Source: Clostridia bacterium
GTDB taxonomy: Bacteria; Bacillota_A; Clostridia; Oscillospirales; CAG-272
Assembly: GCA_017542695.1 (NCBI GenBank)
Contig: JAFXWT010000322.1
Coordinates: 1 to 16,062 of the forward strand
Length of the DNA: 16,062 nt
Direction of reading: 5' to 3'
Positions 6,679-12,522 of the stretch are shown here, one piece after another. Positions within the stretch are counted from its first letter, which is position 1. Each line of letters starts with the position of its first letter. The translations under genes and the position numbers were made by a program. Below the pieces are notes generated by a model, which ran no database searches, had not been told where the DNA came from, and saw only the letters and a program-made list of their open reading frames with translations.

Positions 6679-7422
6679 ATGGAAAGAAAAGAATTGATTG
6701 AAAAGGTAATCGCAAAACTCTCCGGAGATCCGGAACTTTTGAAAACGGTCGGTGAACTTACGCTCGACGAAGAAGATTTCGCACCTGCAAAAGGACAGCT
6801 TCCCGATACGATGTACGTTCTTACGGGGAAAGTCCGCGTAAAGACTGACGGAGACGAAAATCTGTATCATTATCATCCCGTCATCGAGGATTGTTTTCTC
6901 AATCCCGAAGCGACGGAGAACAGAATGGTCTGCTCCGAAAGCCTCATAAAATTGCAGGAGATGAAAAAGCAGTACGACTCGATGTCGCCTACGGAACTGG
7001 TGATCCTTGCAGTCAGCAAGGAAAACTTTAAGAAACTCCAGAATCAACTTGACGAAATGATCGCCGATCTGATCGGAAGCATTCGTCACGCGTCGGAAAG
7101 ACTGATCGCGGAGAACGAAGCAAGAGTGCCGAAAGGGTCTCTTGATTTTGAAAAACTGTACCGAGCGATCACGACTCATCTTATGACGAGTTCACGTACC
7201 TATATCGGATCCGCGCTCGGAGAAGACAGTTCCGTTATGGAACGTATTGACGACGTGGAGTACGACATTCCGGAGTATAACTTCGGCTGCTGCGAGTGTG
7301 ACGACTGTGACCGTGACTGCTGCGACGACTGTGAAGACTGCGACGATGAGGATGAGGAGGACGATGAAGATCCTCCGGAATTCTACCACGGTACCTTCTT
7401 CGGCTCGTTCGGGAGAAAGTAA
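6679..7422 (+). CDS. Hypothetical protein with Cys/Asp-rich tail
   Basis: A 247-residue protein. ATG 6679 is preferred because GAGGAG lies seven bases upstream; ATG 6658, overlapping the previous stop, is in frame but lacks a ribosome binding site. Residues 1-200 are mixed alpha/beta with a long helix (about 89-148) and no recognised motif. Residues 204-231 form a striking tail with eight cysteines (C204, 205, 207, 210, 214, 215, 218, 221) in a run of Asp and Glu, followed by a short Phe/Gly-rich end. Such a tail could bind several zinc ions or other divalent metals. The tail is encoded by a locally repetitive stretch of GAC/TGC/TGT codons (about 7288-7371), so its length may vary between relatives. 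Confidence 0.6.
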   Translation: MERKELIEKVIAKLSGDPELLKTVGELTLDEEDFAPAKGQLPDTMYVLTGKVRVKTDGDENLYHYHPVIEDCFLNPEATENRMVCSESLIKLQEMKKQYDSMSPTELVILAVSKENFKKLQNQLDEMIADLIGSIRHASERLIAENEARVPKGSLDFEKLYRAITTHLMTSSRTYIGSALGEDSSVMERIDDVEYDIPEYNFGCCECDDCDRDCCDDCEDCDDEDEEDDEDPPEFYHGTFFGSFGRK

Positions 7423-7476
7423 CTCGTCTTAAACGATCTTTCCGGACCTTGCATCACAAAAAGGAGAGAATGAATT

Positions 7477-8100
7477 ATGATGTTCGAATCTAACAATTTC
7501 GGTTTTTGTCAGGGAATCGTAAGGGGCGCGGTCTACAAGCCGCGCGACGGTATTGTCAAGATCAATCTACAGGTCAAAAGCAACCGTAAGAATCCCAAGA
7601 CCAACAAGTATACGATCAGTATGCTGAATTTCCTTGCGTACGGTGAGACTGCAGAAAAAGTTGAAGCCGTGTGCAAAGACGGCGCGATCGTCCTGCTTAA
7701 CTATCACCTTCATGACCATAAGCAGACGGACAAACGCACCGGCGTTCAATCTGTCGAAGATGAATATGTCATCGACGATGTAAAAAACGTTGGCGTGATC
7801 ACCGAAGGAAAGCAACCCTACCTGAACAAAGGGTATCTTCAGGGCTTCTTTCTCGGTATCTGTCCGATGCCCGGTTCCGAAGGGATCTGGACGCTGGACG
7901 TGATGTGCGTCAATCCGGTTACGAAACAGAGATCAAATCACCGATTCTTTGTTTTTGGGAAGTATGCCGAGCATATCGCGCAGGCGTTCCAGAAAGGAAA
8001 GCCGGCAATGGTCGAGTACAAAATCGAAAAGAGCAAGCACGTCCGGAGAGACGGAAGGACGGAATACTTTACGAACTGTATCGTTGAGCAGATAACGTAA
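7477..8100 (+). CDS. Tandem SSB-like OB-fold protein
   Basis: A 207-residue protein starting at ATG 7477 behind AAAGGAGAG. It contains two successive OB folds resembling single-stranded DNA-binding protein. The first (about 8-106) has LNFLAYGETAEKVEAVCKDG, matching the F..v.aFGk.AE....y..KG core of SSB, then a VID.V..VG strand. The second (about 118-207) has HRFFVFGKYAEHIAQAFQKG and then VEYKIEKSKHVRRDGRTEYF, matching VEG.l....y...dG....t. There is no acidic C-terminal DDxPF-type tail, so it may not recruit the host partners that SSB does. Element-borne SSB-like proteins protect single-stranded DNA during transfer or replication. Here two domains in one chain would reduce the subunits needed. 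It is followed by overlap (TAATG) with the transglutaminase-like gene. Confidence 0.68.
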   Translation: MMFESNNFGFCQGIVRGAVYKPRDGIVKINLQVKSNRKNPKTNKYTISMLNFLAYGETAEKVEAVCKDGAIVLLNYHLHDHKQTDKRTGVQSVEDEYVIDDVKNVGVITEGKQPYLNKGYLQGFFLGICPMPGSEGIWTLDVMCVNPVTKQRSNHRFFVFGKYAEHIAQAFQKGKPAMVEYKIEKSKHVRRDGRTEYFTNCIVEQIT

Positions 8101-8654
8101 TGAAAAAAACGTTATCCGTGATTGCTGTGGCGGCTCTTGCGGGAGTCTTGTTCCTGGCGCTATACAGGAGCAAGCTCCCCGGAGGCGATTCGCTCGATAA
8201 TTACGGAACTGCAACCTGGACACCGCGTGTTTCAGAGCTTGCAAACGAGATCTGTAAAGGCGCGGAAACGGATCGGGAAAAGGCGGAAGCGCTGTATAAC
8301 TGGGTCATATCCGAAATCAAATACGATGAGGAATTTGAAACAGCGTATCAGCATTTTGACGCCGACCGGACGCTGGACACAAGAAAAGGAATATGCTTCG
8401 ATATCTCCAATCTGTACGCGGTTTTGTGCCGCAGCCAGAATATCCGGTGTGCAGTCCTTGACGGATATAAGCGCACCGATGCAAATATGAAGCATTCCTG
8501 GAATCGAGTGTGTATAGACGGCGTCTGGTTCAATCTCGATCTGAGTTACGATACGGCGAGAAGGGTGAAGGGTAAATCGCTTTACGGTTTTCATGAAGTC
8601 GGCAGCGACTGTACGGCAGAGGACGATGATTTTGTGATCACTCGCATTTATTGA
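8100..8654 (+). CDS. Secreted transglutaminase-like protein
   Basis: A 184-residue protein whose ATG shares bases with the previous stop (TAATG at 8098-8102). Residues 1-22 are a signal peptide or anchor: MKKT followed by a hydrophobic run. There is no lipobox Cys. The remainder is a transglutaminase-like (papain-fold) domain: ALYNWVISEIKYD at 64-76, GICFDISNLYAVLCRS at 97-112 with catalytic Cys99, KHSWNRVCIDGVWFNLDLSYD at 131-151 with His132 and Asp147. The triad is complete, so it should be an active thiol peptidase, amidase or crosslinking enzyme acting outside the membrane, possibly on cell wall or surface protein. It is an odd member of an operon of DNA-binding proteins. An entry, cell-wall-opening or surface role is inferred. 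Confidence 0.78.
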   Translation: MKKTLSVIAVAALAGVLFLALYRSKLPGGDSLDNYGTATWTPRVSELANEICKGAETDREKAEALYNWVISEIKYDEEFETAYQHFDADRTLDTRKGICFDISNLYAVLCRSQNIRCAVLDGYKRTDANMKHSWNRVCIDGVWFNLDLSYDTARRVKGKSLYGFHEVGSDCTAEDDDFVITRIY

Positions 8655-8683
8655 TTTTTAATTCTAAGAAGGAGTTTTTTAAA
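8654..8683 (+). promoter_or_regulatory. Shared AT-rich translation leader, copy 2
   Basis: The run ATTTTTAATTCTAAGAAGGA then GTTTTTTAAA precedes ATG 8684. It matches the leader at 5191-5220 at nearly every position. The leader begins right at the stop of the transglutaminase-like gene. Confidence 0.5.
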
Positions 8684-9007
8684 ATGATCAACCCATTTGA
8701 ACTGGTGGACGGAAAGGCTTACGGCATTATCTTCGGATATGTCATCGCGGTCAAGGATAAAGGGGACGCCAATATGCTCCTCTTCAAGAAAGACACGACC
8801 GATCCGTCGTCCGAACTGATTGCGGTAGCGGCGTGGGCTCCGGCGGAAGGTCAGAGCGGCGTCGATATGTACGAGATGACGAAAGATCTCAAGGGCAGGT
8901 TTGTGGTCTGCGTAGTCAATATCCGTCAGCGTGAAAAAGACGGAAAACGCTACGAGAATTACGATCTGAAGTATCTGATTAAGCCGCCTTTGAAACAATC
9001 GGCATAA
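8684..9007 (+). CDS. Small OB-fold-like protein
   Basis: A 107-residue protein. ATG 8684 follows AAGGAG at the usual spacing; earlier codons in frame lie in the leader. The sequence suggests a five-stranded barrel: AYGIIFGYVIAVKDK, then ELIAVAAWAP, then GRFVVCVVNIRQREKDGKRYENYDLKYLI. The last segment (GR.V.V.....R...DG..Y....L..L) has the rhythm of the SSB-like domains encoded two genes earlier. I infer an OB-like nucleic-acid-binding protein, but the identity is weak. It is the last gene before a strong terminator. Confidence 0.5.
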   Translation: MINPFELVDGKAYGIIFGYVIAVKDKGDANMLLFKKDTTDPSSELIAVAAWAPAEGQSGVDMYEMTKDLKGRFVVCVVNIRQREKDGKRYENYDLKYLIKPPLKQSA

Positions 9008-9014
9008 GGAATCA

Positions 9015-9053
9015 GGGCACCGGTTCAATATGGATCCGGTGCCCGTATTTTTT
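9015..9053 (+). terminator. Intrinsic terminator
   Basis: GGGCACCGG (9015-9023) pairs perfectly with CCGGTGCCC (9036-9044) around a 12-base loop, followed by GTA and six Ts. It lies just after the stop at 9007 and closes the long upstream gene run. Confidence 0.9.
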
Positions 9054-9063
9054 GGAGGTAACA

Positions 9064-9117
9064 ATGATTAAATACAGAATTACAGGCATCTGGATTGGGG
9101 GTCAGGATCATGGCTGA
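9064..9117 (+). CDS. Possible 17-residue leader peptide
   Basis: A short open frame encoding MIKYRITGIWIGGQDHG with an excellent GGAGG six bases before its ATG (TTTGGAGGTAACAATG). Its stop lies within the start region of the next gene: the ATG at 9110 overlaps its last codons by eight bases. The good ribosome binding site belongs to this frame, and the next gene has only a weak one, so coupled translation is likely. It begins eleven bases after the terminator. It might instead be a relic of a former start for the next gene, but the frames differ. Confidence 0.42.
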   Translation: MIKYRITGIWIGGQDHG

Positions 9118-9337
9118 TTACAGCAGATTCAAGACAGAGACTCTTAAAAAGATGCGGGAAAGTGCATATGAGAAATATTGCTATGAGACGACAAAGCCTA
9201 CCAGCGCCGATAATTGGGGCAACGGTATGAGACTTGCAAAACTCCCACAACAGAAGGCGTGGGAAAGAGCAAGAGAACGTCTTTATGCAATTGATCGGGA
9301 ACTTGCGCTTCGTAAAGAAAGAGGAGACTGCGTATGA
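9110..9337 (+). CDS. Small conserved hypothetical protein of mobile elements
   Basis: A 75-residue protein from ATG 9110. The sequence DYSRFKTETLKKMRESAYEKY, then TKPTSADNWGNGMRLAKLP, then KAWERARERLYAIDRELA is of a type I recall in clostridial integrated elements, always small and next to a zinc-ribbon protein such as the one encoded directly after it. Mostly helical and charged, no known activity. Its stop overlaps the next start by four bases (ATGA). The TTG at 9095 could add five residues but has no better ribosome binding site. Confidence 0.65.
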   Translation: MADYSRFKTETLKKMRESAYEKYCYETTKPTSADNWGNGMRLAKLPQQKAWERARERLYAIDRELALRKERGDCV

Positions 9338-9996
9338 GACAGTATTTTAAACAGGTCGACCTGCGGAGCAGAAAAGCGATGACGAGCTTTCTTGAGGATC
9401 ACTTTCGTTACCCGACAATGAACTCCTGGAACAACTCCACTTCATACGCCAACAACATGAAGGTGTATAAGTTGGGGCTTCCGGCAGATATGGAGGAAAA
9501 ACTCTATAAGATGCTTGACGTCAGCGAGTTCTACGAGGAATTACGTTATCTGATCGACGAGTTCGATGAGGCGCATGACTATCTCTGGCAGGCAGGTTTT
9601 AACGGAAGAAGCGGCGGTTATCTCGTTTTATATCAGGGCTTTGCAAAGCCTTCTGAATATAAGTCGTACTGCCGCAAGTGCGGGCAGAAGAATTACAAAT
9701 CTATAACCGAGAACGGCAATAAATGCGGTCGTTGCGGAGCGGAAGCACGGGTTGATTTTATCAAACCGCCTCTTCAGATCGGGACATATCCCGGCAAAAG
9801 CATCGATATGGACGAAGACTTTGAGGAGTGGGATATCTACTCGCTGCGAAAGAGAGTTCAGCTCGTTCAGGAGTTTGACCGTCTATGCGACGATCTTCTC
9901 GCTCGCACGGTCGAGATGCTGGAGCAATACGACGTAGTCGAAGAAACGGTGATGAGACCGGAAAAAATCAAGGTATTATGCGAGGTGGCGTCATGA
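9334..9996 (+). CDS. Zinc-ribbon conserved hypothetical protein
   Basis: A 220-residue protein starting at ATG 9334 inside the previous stop. It contains a four-cysteine zinc ribbon, CRKCGQ (about 110-115) and CGRCGA (about 129-134), separated by a short beta hairpin. Ahead of it is WQAGFNGRSGGYLVLYQG (about 86-103), a glycine-rich signature I recall from a family found in clostridial mobile elements together with the preceding small protein and the following methyltransferase. The C-terminus is helical. No catalytic residues are evident; nucleic-acid binding is a reasonable guess. Its stop overlaps the methyltransferase start (ATGA at 9993-9996). Confidence 0.65.
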   Translation: MRQYFKQVDLRSRKAMTSFLEDHFRYPTMNSWNNSTSYANNMKVYKLGLPADMEEKLYKMLDVSEFYEELRYLIDEFDEAHDYLWQAGFNGRSGGYLVLYQGFAKPSEYKSYCRKCGQKNYKSITENGNKCGRCGAEARVDFIKPPLQIGTYPGKSIDMDEDFEEWDIYSLRKRVQLVQEFDRLCDDLLARTVEMLEQYDVVEETVMRPEKIKVLCEVAS

Positions 9997-10814
9997 GCAA
10001 AAGAACGGAAAAACATGTGGAGTATAAGTCAGATTACCATAAGGGCTTCATCGAGGTCTTCAGAAATCTGACGCAGAGATTCGGCAGATTCCAGATATGG
10101 AGTGACTTTGTCGTCATGACGGCCTGCGCCATATCAAACGCTTTCGATGCACGCTTTGCTCCGCAAAGGGAAGAGGCATACAAAGAATGCGCTTCCAGAT
10201 ACGGCGCAGAGGAAATCAGCCAGATCGCGGAACTGTTTTCAATGACGATCATGGCGCTTGAAGACAATCCCGCGCAGGACTTTCTCGGCGACATTTTCGG
10301 ATCATTGAATCTGCATAATGAGTGGCACGGTCAGTTCTTTACTCCCTACCACATTGGCTCGATGATGGCAAGAATGCAGCTTCCGGATAAGCCTGTTGAG
10401 GAGTTGTGGACGAAACCGATCACTATCTGCGATCCCTGCTGTGGTGCCGGCTGTCTTCTGATCGCCTGCGCCAATGAGGCGAAGAATCTGGGCATCAACT
10501 ATCAGGAAAAGATGGTGTTCTACGCCCAGGATATCGACAGGATCGCAGCGCTTATGTGCTATATCCAGCTTTCGCTTCTCGGATGCAAGGCTTTCATCAA
10601 GATCGGGAATTCCTTGACCGATCCGCTTACGGAAAACGAATCTCTGGACGAAAATATCTGGCTGACGCCTATGCTCGCCGGAGAAACGATTTTCAAGATG
10701 TTCGGTTTGCAGGCCGGAAGAAAGGAGAACCGCGATGTCCTGGAAGAAGGAATACAACCAGACGAAAATCCAGACAAAGGTCGTCAACCGGTGGAAGGAA
10801 AAGTATCGGCTTAA
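9993..10814 (+). CDS. HsdM-like N6-adenine methyltransferase-fold protein lacking motif IV
   Basis: A 273-residue protein starting at ATG 9993 in the previous stop. The core resembles type I restriction HsdM methylases: GQFFTPYHIG (113-122), the family's G.ffTP..v; ICDPCCGAGCLLIAC (145-159), SAM-binding motif I with DPCCGAG; and FYAQDIDRIAALMCYIQLSLLG (177-198), the motif II region with the acidic QDID. The next segment, KIGNSLTDP (203-211), is where HsdM has strand D, but I see no NPPY/F motif IV before the C-terminus. SAM binding therefore seems kept while base methylation is doubtful. Related element-borne proteins that I recall also end near here. No HsdS or HsdR neighbour is present. Its 3' end overlaps the next gene by 80 bases, which is unusual. 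Confidence 0.72.
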   Translation: MSKRTEKHVEYKSDYHKGFIEVFRNLTQRFGRFQIWSDFVVMTACAISNAFDARFAPQREEAYKECASRYGAEEISQIAELFSMTIMALEDNPAQDFLGDIFGSLNLHNEWHGQFFTPYHIGSMMARMQLPDKPVEELWTKPITICDPCCGAGCLLIACANEAKNLGINYQEKMVFYAQDIDRIAALMCYIQLSLLGCKAFIKIGNSLTDPLTENESLDENIWLTPMLAGETIFKMFGLQAGRKENRDVLEEGIQPDENPDKGRQPVEGKVSA

Positions 10815-11070
10815 CGGGATACAGATCATCTACGATCGTTACGGAAAAGCGTCGTGGGAAATGAAGTCCTCGCTGGAGCGATTTGCATCATACCACGCTT
10901 CTGTATTGATCGAGGATATCACGTCGTTTGATGAAAACGTCGCAAAGTTCAAGAGGGAGTATCCCGATTTGCTGAAGGCAGAGATCGAAAAAATTGCGAA
11001 CGCCTATCCCGACAATCCGAGGTTCCGCGAGGATCAGAGGATGTTCATGAAGGTGTTCGGTCGAAAGTGA
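10735..11070 (+). CDS. Basic hypothetical protein
   Basis: A 111-residue protein starting at ATG 10735, preceded by AAAGGAG. The first 26 codons overlap the 3' end of the methyltransferase gene in another frame. The N-terminal part is rich in Lys, Arg and aromatic residues (SWKKEYNQTK, VNRWKEKYRL); the rest is helical. The ribosome binding site is good and the composition normal for the operon, so the frame is likely real. No family recognised. Overlap of this length may mean that the methyltransferase originally ended earlier. Confidence 0.55.
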   Translation: MSWKKEYNQTKIQTKVVNRWKEKYRLNGIQIIYDRYGKASWEMKSSLERFASYHASVLIEDITSFDENVAKFKREYPDLLKAEIEKIANAYPDNPRFREDQRMFMKVFGRK

Positions 11071-11080
11071 GGAAACGAAA

Positions 11081-11554
11081 ATGGATTTTGCCAATACGGT
11101 CTATGCGAGGAATCTGTTTGAGCATCAGCTTCCGCAGCTGATCAAATCCTTGAACAGAGTTGCTGACAATCTGGAAAAAGCGGAAGGAACAATTAAATCC
11201 CCCTCTGCTTCTCCCCTATCTTCGGAACCTGCTGAAAAGGTGTTCATCTGCTATGAGGAAAACTCTGTTGCACTTTATCCTGACGCCGGCAACGTCAATA
11301 GGATGTTCGCCACAACGGACGTCGAGCTTGCGAAAGAATGGGCGACTCGCTCTATCGAAAACGCTAAAGCCAACGGATACCGCCCGTATTCCGAGGAGGA
11401 TTACTCGGAACTGACGGATCATATCGGTGAAGAGTTTGCAAGCGTCTGGGTTTACCGCGACGGTAATACCGACGCCAAAGAGAATTACGGGATCTGCGTG
11501 GATACCTACATTCTCGCACAGAGCAGAGAACGACTCGATCAGCTCTTTGCATAA
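11081..11554 (+). CDS. Hypothetical protein
   Basis: A 157-residue protein starting at ATG 11081 with GAGGAAAC upstream. The N-terminal 35 residues are helical (LFEHQLPQLIKSLNRVADNLEKA), followed by a Ser/Pro-rich linker (about 40-50). An alpha/beta domain follows with EKVFICYEENSVALYP, a DVELAKEWATRSIENAKANGY helix, then FASVWVYRDG and YGICVDTYILA strands. The layout, an N-terminal oligomerising helix and a compact domain, gives no function. It is the last gene of the second run and is followed by a hairpin. Confidence 0.6.
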   Translation: MDFANTVYARNLFEHQLPQLIKSLNRVADNLEKAEGTIKSPSASPLSSEPAEKVFICYEENSVALYPDAGNVNRMFATTDVELAKEWATRSIENAKANGYRPYSEEDYSELTDHIGEEFASVWVYRDGNTDAKENYGICVDTYILAQSRERLDQLFA

Positions 11555-11567
11555 ACACAAAACAAAA

Positions 11568-11588
11568 GGTGCCGCTCGGAGCGGCACC
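11568..11588. terminator. Strong hairpin after second gene run
   Basis: GGTGCCGCT (11568-11576) pairs perfectly with AGCGGCACC (11580-11588) around CGG, the strongest stem near the end of the run. No T run follows on the + strand (CGAAACATAAAG), whereas on the - strand the hairpin is followed by a T-rich stretch (complement of ACAAAACAAAA). It may terminate both strands weakly, or act mainly on antisense transcripts or as an RNA stabiliser. Confidence 0.55.
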
Positions 11589-11599
11589 CGAAACATAAA

Positions 11600-11630
11600 G
11601 AATTTTGAATTTAAGAAGGAGTGTTGCGAA
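11600..11630 (+). promoter_or_regulatory. Diverged shared translation leader, copy 3
   Basis: AATTTTGAATTTAAGAAGGA then GTGTTGCGAA resembles the leaders at 5191-5220 and 8654-8683, but there is no ATG at the expected distance. The first ATG is at 11639, in the wrong frame for the protease-like gene, which uses TTG 11658. The leader may be decayed, or may serve the short frame from 11639. Confidence 0.38.
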
Positions 11631-11657
11631 AAATACGTATGAAGGTTGGTGATTTGA

Positions 11658-12164
11658 TTGAGAGACTTTCTCAAGATTTTGTATATAATTGTCGTCGGAC
11701 TCTTGATGGCGATCTTTGTCTATCCGGTGCTGCACGAGGCGGGACATCTTTTGGCGACGCTTGTTTTCGGGGGAAGCGTCGGAAGAGTCAGCGTCTTTCC
11801 GGTCGCGTATACGGAGTGCGATGTTTTCTTCGTGAGTAATTTCGGCAAAGCTGTAATCGGGCTTTCCGGGATGATCTTCCCGATGTTGTTTTCGGGATTC
11901 CGATTCAAAAGCTTTTATGCGTGGTTTCCCGTGTTCGCTTTAAGAGGAATCGGGTTTCTGTCGTTTGCCATTTCTGCGGTTTCAATCGTCCTTTTCTTTA
12001 ATGGGACGACTGTTGAAAACGAGGACGTCGTTCAGGTGATTCAAATATGCGGCGAACATACTGCGATGGCGGTCACTGTCGTGACGGTTATGACTGTTTT
12101 TTCGGTGGTTCTTATCCTGACCGACCACCCGTTCAAACGGTTTACGGAGTTTCTTCTGAAATAA
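11658..12164 (+). CDS. Small membrane metalloprotease-like protein (M50-like, HEAGH)
   Basis: A 168-residue integral membrane protein. The only start in this frame ahead of the hydrophobic N-terminus is TTG 11658, just after an in-frame stop (TGA 11655-11657); GGTGA five bases upstream may serve it. Residues 5-24 form a first membrane segment, which runs straight into VLHEAGHLLATLVFGG (about 25-40) with the zinc-binding HEAGH (HExxH). Several further hydrophobic segments follow. HEAGH at the end of the first helix is typical of M50/site-2-protease-like enzymes, which cut substrates within the membrane. A second zinc ligand (NPDG/LDG-type motif) is not evident, and the chain is shorter than usual, so catalysis is uncertain. 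It lies alone between hairpins. Role unknown; release of a regulator is possible. Confidence 0.65.
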   Translation: MRDFLKILYIIVVGLLMAIFVYPVLHEAGHLLATLVFGGSVGRVSVFPVAYTECDVFFVSNFGKAVIGLSGMIFPMLFSGFRFKSFYAWFPVFALRGIGFLSFAISAVSIVLFFNGTTVENEDVVQVIQICGEHTAMAVTVVTVMTVFSVVLILTDHPFKRFTEFLLK

Positions 12165-12170
12165 AGAAAG

Positions 12171-12205
12171 GCGCCTTTCTGCGAAAAGAAAAGCGCTCTC
12201 GTTTT
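12171..12205 (+). terminator. Putative terminator of the protease-like gene
   Basis: GCGCCTTTC (12171-12179) pairs with GAAAAGCGC (12188-12196) with one mismatch around TGCGAAAA, followed by TCTCGTTTT. An alternative fold is the perfect 16-base palindrome at 12165-12180. It lies seven bases after the stop. Confidence 0.45.
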
Positions 12206-12222
12206 GCGTAGAACTTTGAGTT
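12204..12222 (+). repeat. 19-bp inverted repeat, left copy
   Basis: TTGCGTAGAACTTTGAGTT, exact reverse complement of 13720-13738. The two copies bracket the integrase gene and are 1.5 kb apart. They may be integrase recognition sites, an invertible-segment boundary or ends of a small integrase unit. Confidence 0.85.
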
Positions 12223-12299
12223 CTCACCAAGACATAATAATACAAATTCTAATAAAGAGTAGCACATTTCGACGAAATTGTCAAGAGGAAAATCCCTTT

Positions 12300-12340
12300 A
12301 AATTCCTGATTTCATAGGAATTTTTAATATTTTTTTGATT
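12300..12340 (+). terminator. Possible AT-rich terminator
   Basis: AAATTCCT (12300-12307) pairs with AGGAATTT (12316-12323) around an eight-base loop, followed by TTAATATTTTTTTGATT. The stem is weak (AT-rich) but the T tract is good; it would stop readthrough into the integrase region. Confidence 0.42.
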
Positions 12341-12480
12341 GTTTTTTGAATATTCGCGGGGTTGAATCCGTTTTACTCACTTTTTAGTCATTTTCGGGGG
12401 TCAATTCGGTGGTAAAACGAAGAAACATTTTACCTTTGCCATATGGATTAAAAAGGGTTTTATCGTATCATATTGTCAGA

Positions 12481-12497
12481 GCAGACAAAAGGTCTGC
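12481..12497 (+). promoter_or_regulatory. Small hairpin in integrase leader
   Basis: GCAGAC (12481-12486) pairs perfectly with GTCTGC (12492-12497) around AAAAG, nine bases before the integrase ribosome binding site. No T run follows. It may be an operator or an RNA element limiting integrase translation. Confidence 0.35.
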
Positions 12498-12522
12498 AAA
12501 TTAGAAAGGAGCGAACTTTAAA

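Larger units (their letters stand above)
12165..12522. other. AT-rich intergenic region before the integrase
   Basis: These 358 bases hold no convincing gene. They contain a likely terminator after the protease-like gene, the left copy of the 19-bp inverted repeat, a second hairpin with a T-rich tail, two similar GC-rich blocks with G runs (12355-12370, 12392-12409) that could be integrase arm-binding sites, and a small hairpin before the integrase. A promoter for the integrase is expected near 12436-12466 (weak TTGCCA and TATCGT), but the boxes are not convincing. Confidence 0.6.

Noticed and set aside
10302..10829. Minus-strand open frame of 175 codons
   Set aside because: Antisense to the methyltransferase-like gene, which has clear motifs.
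11639..11839. ATG-started frame in the M50-like gene region
   Set aside because: The other frame gives membrane helices and HEAGH, this one gives a random-looking sequence; kept only as a possible leader element.
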